From an uncultured Selenomonas sp. (GTDB lineage Bacteria > Bacillota > Negativicutes > Selenomonadales > Selenomonadaceae): a stretch of 64,000 nucleotides of DNA. Made by a program: the position numbers and the translations under genes. The stretch covers positions 1-64,000 of the forward strand of contig CAKPXP010000011.1 in the NCBI GenBank assembly GCA_934202005.1. Direction: 5' to 3'. The notes beneath the pieces were generated by a model. That model saw only the letters and a program-made list of their open reading frames with translations, did not search any database and was not told where the DNA came from. Shown here one piece after another: positions 63,953-64,000 of the stretch; the first letter of the stretch is position 1, and every line of letters starts with the position of its first letter.

Positions 63953-64000
63953 GCCTGCCACCTCCTGAGGATTCCAGTATAGCGCAAAACGAGACGCAAG

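Overview
The window (about 60% GC, with a few AT-richer islands) looks like the chromosome of an anaerobic diderm Firmicute of the Negativicutes, most likely Selenomonadaceae-like. Ribosome binding sites are Firmicute-type (AGGAGG), with frequent TTG and GTG starts and a UPF0291 gene. Envelope genes point to an outer membrane: two phosphoethanolamine-transferase-like sulfatases and a KdsD/KpsF isomerase. Metabolism is strictly anaerobic: GlpABC, indolepyruvate:ferredoxin oxidoreductase, a CooS-type protein and the Ric repair protein. The taxon is an inference from gene content; there is no rRNA gene here.

Layout. 1-3.8 kb: nucleoside salvage operon deoC-deoB-pdp-cdd (minus). 3.8-13.5 kb: glycerol block with a divergent, probably inactive glycerol kinase paralogue, glpF, a normal glpK, an orphan PTS EIIB, glpC-glpB-glpA, and a divergent XRE regulator. 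13.6-22.3 kb: nitrilase-family amidase, GNAT, MscS channel, tRNA-Gly(CCC), a low-complexity membrane protein, UPF0291, Ric, a frameshifted Tat-exported protein and an OPT transporter. 22.5-28.5 kb: aromatic 2-oxoacid metabolism (iorA-iorB, paaK), then a NodB lipoprotein and endonuclease IV. 28.8-31.7 kb: LysR regulator and the first sulfatase-type transferase. 31.7-37.4 kb: a three-gene SMC operon jetA-jetB-jetC (Wadjet/MksFEB type) with no jetD. 37.5-40.1 kb: Nudix, TauE/SafE, alanine racemase. 40.3-45.1 kb: a CooS-family protein with an extreme His-rich N-terminus and a substituted C-cluster ligand, followed by a NitT/TauT-type ABC transporter. 45.4-51.3 kb: sugar-phosphate isomerase and a four-carbon acid-sugar operon (DeoR regulator, DUF1537 kinase, PdxA2, GntP permease). 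51.5-56.2 kb: folT under a tetrahydrofolate riboswitch, M18 aminopeptidase, second sulfatase-type transferase and a low-molecular-weight phosphatase. 56.2-63 kb: a decayed accessory region. 63-64 kb: small hypothetical protein and a YedK/HMCES-type SRAP protein.

The decayed region is a string of wrecks: a GNAT gene behind a possible translational attenuator, a DNA methylase with an internal deletion, a DinJ-YafQ module whose toxin carries an in-frame TGA, an IS21/HNH mosaic, a truncated flavin-type oxidase, a truncated response regulator, a histidine kinase lacking its ATPase domain, a CheR-CheB fusion with two compensating frameshifts, an MCP with a nonsense codon, and a RelE-type toxin whose 5' end meets the broken MCP. 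Three copies of a ~160 bp palindromic MITE-like element (at both ends of the window and beside glpC), plus solitary ends, are scattered through the window.

The most unusual items are the CooS-like protein with its transporter, the glycerol kinase paralogue with three active-site substitutions next to the intact enzyme, and the JetABC operon closed by a terminator without the nuclease gene.
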